Assembly (NCBI RefSeq): GCF_025602895.1
Contig: NW_026516217.1
Span: forward strand, 558,001-622,000
Direction of reading: 5' to 3'
Length of the DNA stretch: 64,000 nucleotides
Source of the DNA: Polychytrium aggregatum
Lineage: Eukaryota; Chytridiomycota; Chytridiomycetes; Polychytriales
The notes under the pieces: model-generated
Seen by the model: the letters and a program-made list of their open reading frames with translations, nothing else
Told to the model about the DNA's origin: nothing
Databases searched by the model: none
Position numbers and translations under genes: made by a program
Part shown: in pieces, positions 33,255 through 43,976 of the stretch
Numbering within the stretch: the stretch's first letter is position 1
Layout: each line of letters begins with the position of its first letter

Positions 33255-34054
33255 GGCGTGCAGAACGCGAGACTGGAAGCGAGAAGGCTGGGTAAGGGTG
33301 TGCAGTGGGAGAAGATGTGGCGATTTGATGCTATCGTTATCGACCTATGCGGTATGGCCGTGCCCATCCAGGCCTGTTGGGAGGGGAGGCTTAAATATTC
33401 TGGCATGTTGGCGCTGATGTTCCTGCATTCACGCAGGGTCACTGTGATTCACTGGGAGACGGATCAATATGGGTGTGCATCCTATCGTGCGGACTGTTTG
33501 GAGACATGCGGCGAGAGTGTGGACAAATAGGCGAGCGGACAACTGGTCGACATGGGCTTGTGGATGTGAGTGACCGTGACAAACGAATACTCACTGGCGA
33601 TAGCTGATGACGAGTCGCTGAGGGAGACGGCAGGTGAGCGGCAGTAGGACCGATGCGGGAGCAGGATGAGTGGTGGAAGCCGGCTGGCCAATATGTCGAC
33701 GCACTGGTGGACTGCACCCGGGTGCTCTTCGGAGTTCGAGGCCCTTCGATCATGCGCGTCGCAGGATTAACGGACAACAGCACGAGAGTGCAGGCTGGGA
33801 GTTGCATTTTCCCGCAACGTGTCCAAGAGCAACAGCCATCCGTCGCACCCTCCCTCGCTGCTCGTAGCGACTGACATTGTGTATTCAAGACAGAGTTTCT
33901 CGAGACAAGTTAGCTGTCGACGACCGATGGCGGAGGTGGCGCCGGTGACAGTGGTGGTGATGAATCGATAGAAAATAATCGACGAGCGCTACACCCATAT
34001 GCGCGACATGCTCTGAAGCGACCGACGTCCCGTTTCTCTGGAGCGGGCTTCACT
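33255..34054. other. Intergenic region, possible trace of a Fanzor element
   Basis: No gene is recognised. At about 33889-33916 the sequence gtgtattcaagacagagttt followed by ctcgagac resembles gtgtattcaagactgtgctc followed by ccgagac at the 3' end of the Fanzor relic near 60193. The match is short and isolated. Confidence 0.4.
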
Positions 34055-36106
34055 TCAGACCTCTCTCCATTCGGTGCATTCTTGGCAGTCTTCCTGTGGC
34101 TTGCACTCCGGAACGCGATCCCAGGCCTTCAAGAAGTGATCGAGGACGAATCCCATGCCATGGTACTTCATGTCGAACCCCTGAGCCTCCGGAGGCGCAT
34201 CCAAAGACGAGGATGCCACCTTCGAGGCGTCGTTGTAGATGCATTCCTTTCCGACATGGCACTTGGACTCCATTGAAATGCCGCCACGCCAACAGACGCT
34301 AGTCCAGGCTGTGCACTCGCCATAAAAGATGGGATCTTGGGTATTCCCGATATGGTATATCGGCAGCGTCTTGAAGAACTGGGTATAGTCCGGCCGGGTC
34401 GTTCCGCTACGAGGTGGAAGAGCCGGCAGGAGACCGATCCGCCCGGCATAGAGCATGTCTCCGGGTGCCTCGAAGGCCACTGCCGGGACGTCGTTTGTGA
34501 GAGCGAGGAGAGAGGCAAGCGAGCCGCCGAGAGAATGACCGGTGACCTAGATGGCATTTGCATTTGTGCGTTAGCGCCGCCCTGGCTTCGAAGAGCGCAT
34601 CAGCACCGTCGCTGCCATCATGCGTCCACCACTGCCTTCACGCATCGCGCTACTGCCATCGATAATCTCGTCTTACCCAGATACTCGCTTTTCTTGGGTA
34701 CCACGTCTCGACTGATTTATAGATGGACTGAAGAAAGGTCGAGGGAATCAGCACTCGCATGAATACGCCTTGTTGTGCCCAGTTCACTACTCGAAGCACC
34801 CTACCTGTGCAATGTTGTAGTAGGAGCTGTTGAAGTTGGACTGGCCGAGGATGCATGCCCGATTGCAGGTTTTGTCTTTTGTGTTGTGGCACTGGCAGAT
34901 GGGATACCAGAACGAAGCCGCACAGCAGCACGAGAACATGATGTTGTCGTTGAACTTGTCCTGCTCGCTGGTCGGTCCGCTTGGCACGGGGGTGTCGGGA
35001 GAACCAGAGCCCTTGATCGCAAGCACAACTACTTCTCGTTTCGCGTCGCTGAAGACATAGCCACGGATACCGTTGTCCAGCCAGCCGAAGCGCTCGGTCT
35101 GGGTGCGAGATGACATCGACATCGACGAATCGACAGCCGAAGAGTCAGTAGCTGCAAGACGGGGGAGACTGGGCACTTGGGCAATCCTGGATCCGTCTGG
35201 ATGTCATTCCGGCTTGCTGCTCCACGGAACAGGCGGCCGATGCCAGATGTTACCTGATTAAACCCAGGGACATTTTCCCACTTGTTTTGCATTGCGCTGG
35301 CACTCGGCTCGAAGTACGAGTTCAGGCTCATTTGACCCAGGTTTCGGATGGTGGTTGGGTCTCCCATGTTGGGCCCGCGAATCGGTTTGGATTGCACCCG
35401 GATCGGGGCTGATGCGATGTGTAGTGAGGCTCCGTCCTGGTTGCCGGCAAGCCAGCGGGCGATGCCACGTCACAAAAACTGGTCAGCACGACTGCCGAAC
35501 GATAGCGATTCGTCGCACTGAGACATTTGAACGATCTCACACCTGATCGTTGGCATTGCGCAGGGGCACCGAGTCAATGCCGTTCGCTCGTCGGGCTGCG
35601 GCAGGAAGTTTCCTTAGAGCCGTGCTCCACATGGGCACAGATTCAGGCTGGTGTGCGACTTGGAACTCCCATGGATTGGTCTGCTCTTCCGAGTCGTGCT
35701 GGCAGCAAACCGGCCCGAACCTGGACAGCTGGCGGCACTCGCTGAGCAGCCAGGGCTCAAGAGCCGCAGCCGCCTTGCATCGCAGGCTCGACGGGTTTGC
35801 ATGCGAGCTGTGGCGCACAAATCGGGCATATTCCTGGGGATCCTGCAAATCCAAGACCTTGAACACTGGCTGGCTTGAGGCGATGGAGGCGCCTGGTCCA
35901 ACATCGACGTCGGCGGCAATGCTGAAGTGGAATATCTGGTGCAGCCGCAGCTGGCTCTGGGATGGCTGGGGATCATGGAGCTGCGGCTCGTCGGGCTGAT
36001 AGACGTACGGGCCGATGCGCAGGGCGTCTGTGCCGAGATGGCTTGCAGATGCCCAGAGCCCGCAGAGGGTCGGCAGCAATCCGAGGTGGACTAGAGGCCG
36101 GCGCAT
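34055..36106 (-). CDS. ATG15: ATG15-type autophagic-body lipase
   Basis: This is a multi-exon gene. Exon 1 (36106-35543) begins MRRPLVHLGLLPTLCGLWAS, a short hydrophobic signal-anchor. Later exons give TTIRNLGQMSLNSYFEP, ERFGWLDNGIRGYVFSD, VVVLAIKGSGSPD, DKFNDNIMFSCCCAASFWYP and CQCHNTKDKTCNRACILGQS. The last exon has VTGHSLGGSLASLLALTNDV with the nucleophilic serine, AVAFEAPGDMLYAGRI, then DPIFYGECTAWTSVC, GISMESKCHVGKECIYND and MGFVLDHFLKAWDRVPECK. The Cys-rich block after DKFND and the CHVGK region are specific for ATG15 among class-3 lipases. ATG15 reaches the vacuole through the ER and multivesicular bodies and breaks down autophagic-body membranes. Exon edges inside 34550-35540 were read from frame changes and are approximate. 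Confidence 0.86.
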
Positions 36107-36411
36107 TGTTCGAGGTTCGATGACGGCCAAAGGGCAGACGCAGGCTCGCCGTTGTTGTTGGCGGCGGTTGTCGGTGGAGGCAGTCGGGGCTGGTGCATGG
36201 CACGTGACCCATGTTTGGTGGCGATCCGCGCAGCCCTCCCGGGTTGGCTGGCGGCTCGCTTGGCTCGGTTCGGCTCGGTGGATCATGATTCGCAAGGGCC
36301 GCTTTGCCGGCAGCCGCTGGGACAGGGCAGGGAGGAGCCGGGCGCCGATGTGTCTGCTGCATCGCCTGCTCCTCGCCGGCTTCTATCGCTCCCACGCAAT
36401 CAACGCATCGC

Positions 36412-38431
36412 CATGACCTTCAGCGACTCTGTGAACGCGTCGAGCTCCATCCTGGAGAGCTCCAAGTCTTTCGCCAGCTTCTTCCGCATGGGCAAATATA
36501 CCGACTTTGTGGGTACGTCACGCACTGGAGACCATCAAGCCCCAGCATCATGTCGAGCAGTGCATCACGCAGCTGGTGTCGCTACCCCGGCCAGCCGCCG
36601 TATGCTGACCCTCACTACGTCCTCGACAGTCGCGACCACAAGCTCGGATGGAAAGGTCTCGGAGCACCCTGTCCATCGGGTGATTTTAGGTAAGCCTGCG
36701 AATGCCTGCGAATCAGATCCCAGGCTGACGATGTCCCTGGTGATAACGCATCGAGTATCCTCGCGTGCATTGGACGGACTCTGCCGTGGACCCGGCTGAG
36801 CACGAGCTGAATGGCACCAACATCCCTTCGACTTTTCATGCGGCGATATCCCAGCGAACCACAGCGAGTTTTTCCAGGTTCGTCGCCACGCTCCACAATG
36901 ATGATGCTGTTCGGTTACTCCTCCTTTTATCCTCTCTCCTTCACCGCCGCGCTATCCGCGCATGCAACTCTAGCCGGTACTAAACGGCATCCTTGCCCCC
37001 CAGGCCCTGTTCGACTCGCCATTCCGCGAAAGCCATGAGGGCAGGATACAGCTGCATTTTGAAGACACCAGCCAGATCCTGCCGCGGATATTCGAGTTCA
37101 TGTACACGGGCAAGATTAGCGCCAGCATCAAGGACATCATCCCGATCATCCACGCCGCCGAGCAGCTGCAGATCACGGAACTTATTCGACTCGGCAAGGC
37201 ACAGCTGTCCAAGTTTCTGTCGAACCCAGACATCGTGTCGCAGTACATCATCGAGATTATGCAGGAGGCTGTCCGCCTGCAATCGCACGAGTCGGTCAAG
37301 GAGTGCCTCGACGTTCTGGCCGCCAACTTTGACTCCATTCCCATCGACACCGATCTGTCGTTCATGGAGTTTCCGACCCTCATCCAGTTGCTGAGCCATG
37401 CGTCCTTGGTGTTGGACTGCGAGTACCGCCTCTTCAAAGCCGTGCTGCTCTATGTCGAGAAAAATGGCCTCGCCAGCAGCCTCGAGGAAGACGAGTACTC
37501 GTCGACATGGTCGCTGGGCAGCAATGCCCTCCACCGCGACCAAGTCTTTGAGCTCTTTGAGAAGATTTCGTTCGAGAAAATGACTGTGGAGCAGCTCGAG
37601 GAGGCCTCAGCCAGTCCCTTGGTTCCAAAGCAGCTGCTCGTGAAGGGGCTGCTCATCAGCCTGAAGCTGGCCAAAGGCCTGCCAGTCACCACAGTCGGGA
37701 GGTGAGAGCACACGCCTCGATGCAAACGGCTCGAGCGGACGGATAAAACCCATGTTGCCAGTGCCAAGGACAGGCGACGGGATACCGCACAAATTGCAAC
37801 GTCATGGGCTTCGTGATGCTTAGATTGCGTTCATAGGGGGGCACATGGCATCGCATGGCTCACGCAACCGCTCGTCCGCACACTACCTCACAGGGCCACC
37901 CGCCAGCGCAAAACTCGGGCCGGCCGAGATTTCACATACCGCAGTGATTTTGACGAGGAGGGAGTGCTCTACTTCCTTGGGTCGCAGGGCCGCACCACCA
38001 GGTTCTCTAACCCCCATCTCAGCAAGCTGGTTCAGTGCCGCATGTCCTCGGTCCTGACAGGGGCTCCTGAGAACCTCTCGTCGCGGCAGCAGATCGCCAC
38101 ATGCACCCGCTGCGAGCCAAACGCCTGGATCTCGATTGACTTTGGTCCGTCCATGGCGCTCAAGCCCACGCACTATACGCTTCAGCACGGCCATCACAAG
38201 GACAACGTCAACATGCGGATCTGGGGCTTCGAGGGCTCAACGAACAACACTGACTGGGATCTGATCTCGACTCACCGCGACAGCGTGCTCGGCGGCAGTT
38301 TTGGAAGCAAGACATGGGAGGTCGAGTGCGGCAAGCACTACCGCTATCTGAGAATCATCGTGCCCACCAAGTATTTTGTACAGATCAGCGGGTTCGAGTT
38401 CTACGGGAACCTCAAATCGGACTTCTTCTAG
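36412..38431 (+). CDS. BTB-BACK protein with C-terminal F5/8C (discoidin)-like domain
   Basis: Five exons fit: 36412-36512, 36630-36690, a 23-nt micro-exon 36855-36877, 37004-37701 and 37894-38431. The BTB/POZ fold spans MGKYTDFVVATTSSDGK, HPVHRVILANHSEFFQALF and QILPRIFEFMYTGKI; the micro-exon codes for ANHSEFFQ and is needed to complete it. A BACK-type helical region follows (KAQLSKFLSNPDIVSQYIIE, then YRLFKAVLLYVEKNG). The last exon forms a discoidin-like beta sandwich: DEEGVLYFLGSQGRTT, ISIDFGPSMALKPTHYTLQH, MRIWGFEGSTNNTDWDLIS and HYRYLRIIVPTKYFVQISGF. BTBD9-like proteins share this order and usually serve as Cullin-3 substrate adaptors; that role is inference. Confidence 0.85.
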
Positions 38432-38682
38432 CTGCCGAGCTGCCGAGCTGCCGAACTGACATTATCCACGGCACTGGCAGTACCCATGCGTTCGGAGCAC
38501 GCAAACTCTCCTGTGCATCCCTTGGTTGCTCAGAAGGCGAGCCCTGACGGTCGCTGACGGGCGTGGGGACATGTGCGATAAAATGATATCTATTACAGAA
38601 ATGTGCCTGTTTGCCAGGTATCTGCACATGCGCCCATGCAACATACTTTGCATGGCTCGCCACTCGACCCTGTACAAGTGAT

Positions 38683-41171
38683 TCAGGACAGAGCCGGGTC
38701 CCAGAAAGGATTGCATCCACAGAGCACGGACCTGAGACCAAACCCAGCCAGGGTTCCCGCAAAGCAGCCGGCCGAGTACATGACGGCCATTAGCCCGCCG
38801 GCGATTCGCTTTTCCTCGTCCTCCCGGACCTTCTCCGGCGCACCCATGAGAGCCAGCGATATAAGATAGCCGTGCGACACAGCAAATCCAAACACCAGGA
38901 GAGCATAGATCCAATCGTGGCCGATCAACTTGGGGAACATGGACGGAATGGGGTTGCCCTGCAGAGCCGCTTGGGTCAGCGACTGCATGGGACGACGACT
39001 CCCACGCACTCCTACGACGGAAACTTCAAGACAAGCAATTGCTGGTGCTCGACGTACCTCTGCATCATGCAAAACCACATTGCACACCAGAAACAGCGGC
39101 AGGAAGAGCCACCGAGCTGCCGTCCAGATGGATAGATAGCCATCGTATCTCTGTGGCGGCGGCATCAGGAGTGGCTGTGACGGTAGAGTTGTGCCAATCC
39201 ACGCCCCGATGTTGAAGAGCAGGAAGGTCACCGGTATAAAGTAGATTGCGCTGAGGTGACCGTCTCCAGCGGAAGATTCGATCGACGACATGATGCCTGG
39301 ATTCCAGACGTGAGTTAGAAACCAGAGCCCGAGACAGGCACCTGTAAAGTAAGGGCTGACCGGAATCACAGCAGCACGACACTCAATCCACCTGGAAAGA
39401 TCGACAGCGTTTGGATCGAGAGACACAAAATCGTCGAGACTGGCACGAGGAGTTTCGGTAGCACTGCAGATACAGTCGCTGCAGCCTTGTCCGGCGATGC
39501 TGCCGCTAGATCGGCACTGGGGTGTGTGCTGTTTTGATGGTTTCCATCCATGCAATGTGAGACGGGTGAGATCTGGTAGAGCAACGGCTGCTGTTCCTCG
39601 ATAGTGTCGAGTTCCGGTCGTCGGAATACGCCGGGTGATGCCGAATTCTGCCGACGATCAGATAGGGCGTCGCCATCCGAGTCGGAATGCCGGCTCATCG
39701 ACGTGTCTGGTCTCGACGGAGATTGTATCGAGCCAACATCGCATTCGGGCGAGGCAGCAGCAAATTGACTACTTGACGATCGCTTCGGCGAGGTAGCCAG
39801 AATCATCGACACCGCCGCAGTCCCGAGGGACCCTGCCGGGGAAGCGCTCAATAGACTGTTTCTCCGCTGGCGAGCCTGTTGCTCGTTTCCGAATGGACCG
39901 CTTTCGAATGAGTCCTGTTCCTCGATAATTGGAAGATTGGTGGAAGGGCCGGTCGGCTGAGACGGTGAACCAGAGTTGGTGAGGGAGCCATATCCTGTGG
40001 TGCGCTGCAAGGACACGACGCCCGCCGATCCGTCGGTGGGTAACCCGGCAACGGGCAGAGTCGAGGAGGCCGGGGCGGCAGGCGATGGAAGCCGATAGTA
40101 TCGCTTGAAGAGCTGCTGCTGCGACAGATGCAGCGTGGCAGCTATGCACAAGAGCGACAGCCCCGTTGTGATTGAAAAGTACAGAATGGCCGAGGAGGCG
40201 GCAGCATCGTTGCCGGGATACAGAAGTGAAGCAAGTTCGGCGATGCTGACAAGAACACCGGCCAGGTTTTCGCCGTTGACGACGGCTTGGATATAGACGG
40301 CCGGGAAGCACGAAACGAGCTGGAGCACACCGTTTTCAAGAATTCCACAGGACAGACCGGTGGCGACGACGAGGGTTATGAGGACGGCAAAGTAGGGAGC
40401 AGGCGGGACGAGAGACGGCGGTGTGCTTGAGAGCAGGGCGCACAGGGCAAAGATGGTAGCATTGAGGGCCAGCGCTGCGACGATCCGGCGGACGAGGGAA
40501 AACTGGTGGATTGGTGCGATGCGGGATGCGGGGTGCGGGATGCGGGATGTGGATGTGGGATGCGGGATGCGGGATGCGGGATGCGATGTGTCAACCGACA
40601 TTCAACTGCCCAATAACAACCAGGACCATGAGTGCATCGAAGCAAGGCGATGTGGGCGCTCTCCAATACGCAGCCCGGGCCTGGAGGATTACCTTTCTGT
40701 TGACAAGAAGCAAGCACAGAAGCAGCCCAGTGCTCTCGGCAATCATGTAGACAAAGGCTACGTACAGGTGGACGACATCCGCAAACGCAGAGTGCTTGAG
40801 CCGCTGTCGATGCCATCCAAAGGCCATGATGTGGGTGTTCTGGAGGATTCGGCCAACGGGCGGGAGCAAGCCCAGCGCAGGTGCATGCCATGCGAGCCAG
40901 AGGGAGATGGAGCCGATCGGAAAGGATCAGCAGAGTCAGCGGTTGGCTGCAGCCGGGAGGATGCGGCTGCCCATGTGGAAAGTCAGGCTGTTCAGACAGA
41001 GAACAGACTTGATGGGCATCGGGGGATCGGCATGGGGATGCTCACATATGGCGCCAGCATGCCGATGCCCAGCAGGGCAAAGACGATACAGCACACCCAG
41101 GCGTTGAATAGCATTGCAGCGACGAGAGCTGCTCTTGCGATGGATGCCCAGAGGAGGAGAGGGGAAATCAT
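38683..41171 (-). CDS. Equilibrative nucleoside transporter (SLC29/FUN26 family)
   Basis: The likely start is the ATG at 41171 (MISPLLLWASIARA), followed by the first membrane helix with FALLGIGMLAPY. Later exons give VHLYVAFVYMIAESTGLLLC, the block IVAALALNATIFALC to LSCGILENGVLQLVSCFPAV and GNDAAASSAILYFSITTG, a roughly 190-residue Ser-rich cytoplasmic loop, then LCLSIQTLSIFPG. A 50-nt intron (about 39401-39352) joins this to ACLGLWFLTHVWNPGIM. LFNIGAWIGTTL and DWIYALLVFGFAVSHGYLIS complete the bundle. The arrangement (six helices, large loop, five helices) is that of equilibrative nucleoside transporters. Fungal members sit on the vacuole or plasma membrane. The exon covering the second helix (about 40750-40990) is unclear. 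An intron carries the hexamer/heptamer repeat at 40526-40590. Confidence 0.82.
40526..40590. repeat. Tandem repeat gggatgc in an intron
   Basis: About eight copies of gggatgc(g) with two gatgtg variants, inside an intron of the nucleoside transporter gene. On the minus strand the same DNA gives an open HPASRIPHPAS-type frame, which explains a spurious long open frame here. Confidence 0.8.
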
Positions 41172-41430
41172 CAGTGGGTTTGGGTTTGGGAGATTGTGGG
41201 TGGGGGTGTCGGCGGGAATGCTCTCGCCTGCTCTCTCTGTCGCTCTCGGCGAGGATGCGAGGGCAGCTTGACAAGTGTCGGCTTCCGCACCACTGCCGAT
41301 TGCTCCAGACAAGCCAACCACCCTGTCTGGCTGCTCAAAGTCATTCACCGGAGAGGGTGAATGATGCTACTGCGAGTGAATGACGTCCCGGCAACCGGGA
41401 CTGCTCGCACGCCCTCCCAGCAGTTGTATT

Positions 41431-42255
41431 CTAGGGAGTGCAGTACTCGGTCAAAACATTCGTCCGCCTCTGCGCTCCGGCTCTGGGGTCGAAGAGCACC
41501 TCGCCTCGGATTCGGAGGGCATGAATGATGCCGAACCGGTTTGATGATGCTGGAGGATTGGTGTCTTCTCCGCTCGGCTCCTCGGCGGTGGCGCTGCCGT
41601 CGGTTGAAGCACGGACCTCTTCGAGTTGAGTAAGCACTTGGTAGTCGACCCAGGCGCCGCCACTGGCCAGCTCGGCGAGATAGCGGCCCGAGTTCGGAAT
41701 CATCTCTCCGACCTTGGTTGAGGCAACTCTATGCGCTCCGGCGTGGTCGAGAAGTCTGTGGATCGTGCTGTCAAGCATTTCAACAGACATGGGACTGGCT
41801 GAAGTCACCGAGACATGCAGAAGCGGCACGCTGCGGGCAGAAAACCAGAACTGGGTCGTCTGGTCGATTTCGGTTGTCGGAAGGAAGCCCATGTACGGCA
41901 CCCATATCCCAAAGACGGCTCTTGGAGCGGGAGCGTATTCAAAGGCCCATGTCTTGGCACACCATCCCTGGAACTGCAGCGACAGTGCCGTTACGATCTT
42001 GGAGTTGTTGAGCAGCATAGGAAGCTTGGAGATGGCGAAAACCACAGCCTTGCCTTTGCCCGATAGTTGACTGTTCGAGGCGCCTGGGGTGTCGTCGGCT
42101 TGACGGAGAAGGTGGGTCAGTCGCCCAATGGCCAGAGAGTGCAGGAGGCGATTCACACGGTGCAGCTTCCAAATGCACTGGTAGTTCAAGAGCTCAATCA
42201 CACGCATCCATATCTCCAAAGGCAGAGGTGATATAGGCTCGGCCGTCATATTCAA
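41431..42255 (-). CDS. F-box-like protein
   Basis: A single open frame of 274 residues. The N-terminus (residues 9-50: SPLPLEIWMRVIELLNYQCI followed by WKLHRVNRLLHSLAIGRL) has the L-P-x-E-(I/L)-W...I...L..L....VNR pattern of an F-box, which would bind Skp1 in an SCF ubiquitin ligase. The remainder has no repeat or domain that I recognise; it contains hydrophobic strands around AVFGIWVPYMGFLPTTE and an acidic, serine-rich segment near residues 220-240. It is probably divergent from MET22 on the right, sharing the 42256-43090 region. An additional 3' or 5' exon cannot be excluded. Confidence 0.65.
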   Translation of the reverse strand: MNMTAEPISPLPLEIWMRVIELLNYQCIWKLHRVNRLLHSLAIGRLTHLLRQADDTPGASNSQLSGKGKAVVFAISKLPMLLNNSKIVTALSLQFQGWCAKTWAFEYAPAPRAVFGIWVPYMGFLPTTEIDQTTQFWFSARSVPLLHVSVTSASPMSVEMLDSTIHRLLDHAGAHRVASTKVGEMIPNSGRYLAELASGGAWVDYQVLTQLEEVRASTDGSATAEEPSGEDTNPPASSNRFGIIHALRIRGEVLFDPRAGAQRRTNVLTEYCTP

Positions 42256-43090
42256 GTGCTGGCCCAGATTGGTCCGGACAGCGATTCAGGAGCTGACTGT
42301 TGCAATAGGGGAGTATGGTTCTGCAGGCCCGAGAGGACGATGGGCTCAATGGGACTGGGCTGGATTTCAGGCGGCGACTTGCGATGGCTGGGGCGGACCG
42401 GAAGGGCTGCCAATGTGCGGAGATGCCTCTGCGTTCAAAATGAGTAAGGGCCAGGATAGATGCAACTGGACCAGAGGAAAGCAGGCAGTCCATCCTGCCC
42501 CGCGAGCGATGCACCCACAGCACCAGCAGGCTCATGAGCCGGCCTCGCAGCCGCGTCGCTTGGCCTGCGAGAGCGCTTGTCCGAAACACCAGCTGCCCAG
42601 GATCAGGCGATGGACAGCTGAGCAGAAGAGCCGGGACAGGTCAAGCAGCGGCGGCGCAGAGCTGTCGCATGAAGCAACGAGCAGCCCGTACCGATCGCCT
42701 GCCGATGGCTGCTGCAGCGCCGCCATGTCCAACTGCGGCCTCGATTGCATGTTCATGGCAGCCCTGGCTCGCTATCAATGATTGCCTGATCCGCTCGCTG
42801 TGCGACCTGTGGCAGCGGCGCCAGCCAGGATTCCCCAGCGACGATGTCGGGCGTGGCGGGTGGACGACCATCGTCTCGATCGGCTATGAGCCTCAAACGC
42901 AGCCTGGTTCACATCGGCAGGACAATGGCAACAGCTTCTCCATGTATGGCATTGCAGGTTGCCTGTCTGCCCGCCGGCTCGGCCGCTGTCTATGCCGTGC
43001 ATCTCTCCGCCCTTCGCTGACCCCCATGATTCCAAACTCGCTTGTCCCCATATCCCTTCGCTACCGACCCTGCTTCGACCACGATAGCAG
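42256..43090. other. Divergent promoter region of the F-box gene and MET22
   Basis: Open frames on both strands overlap and show no known domain. The first coding exon of MET22 must lie here or just before 43091; candidate ATGs are at 42888 and 42940, but neither gives a convincing splice. Confidence 0.45.
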
Positions 43091-43976
43091 GATATGTCAA
43101 GGAGCGAGTGGCTGCCATCGAGGCAGTCACCAAAGCCTGCCGCCTGTGTGAAAGAGTCTTTCGTCAACTGGTGACGTCTGAGACCATCATCAAGAAGGAC
43201 AAGTCCCCCGTCACCGGTAAGGAGCCACATGGGCTGTGGATCTGCGGACGGTGAATGTCGCCGATGCTGCTGCTTGCATCGGCAGTCGAGGCTCGACAGG
43301 GCTCGTTTTTTGTTTCTTCCTGTTTGTGCTGCCGACGCAGGAGCGCTCACAACGGCCGTTGCATTTGCCAGTCGCCGATTTCGGTGCCCAGAGCGTCGTC
43401 AACGCTATTCTGCTGCGACACTTTCCCGGCGATCGCATCGTTGGAGAAGAAGACTCGAAAGATCTCCGAGACAGCCCAGCCACTCTCCAGAGGGTCCTGG
43501 AGCTTGCCAACTCGGTGCTGGAGCCTGGATTCCCATCTGGCGACGAGGTATGTGGTCCAAGCGATCTCTTGGTTGGGGGCATGTCTTTCGGATACCTGAT
43601 TCTGGCTGCCTGTCACTCTCAGCTTTGCGATGTGATCGACCAAGGAAACTTTGAGGGCGGTGGATCTGGGCGGTTCTGGACACTCGACCCGATCGGTAGG
43701 CCAGCTCTCCCCTGCACCGGCTCGCTTCCAGATTGTCCAGCAGGCCCGCGATCGTGTGGCGGCCCGGCGGCAGCATTTTGACCACCGAGGTGGCATGGTC
43801 CCTCAGATGGTACCAAGGGCTTCCTGCGAGGAGAGCAGTTCGCCGTCTGCCTTGCGCTCGTTGAAGACGGTCGCGTTACACTTTATTCAGAAAAAAACGG
43901 GACAATATAGCCGTTTCCATGAACATGTAGTATGTGCTGTGCTTGCGTCTAGCAAAGCCACAAGAAATAAAACAGA

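Noticed and set aside
40526-40590. CRISPR-like array
   Set aside because: Units are seven to eight bases, directly adjacent and without spacers. It is a simple tandem repeat in an intron.
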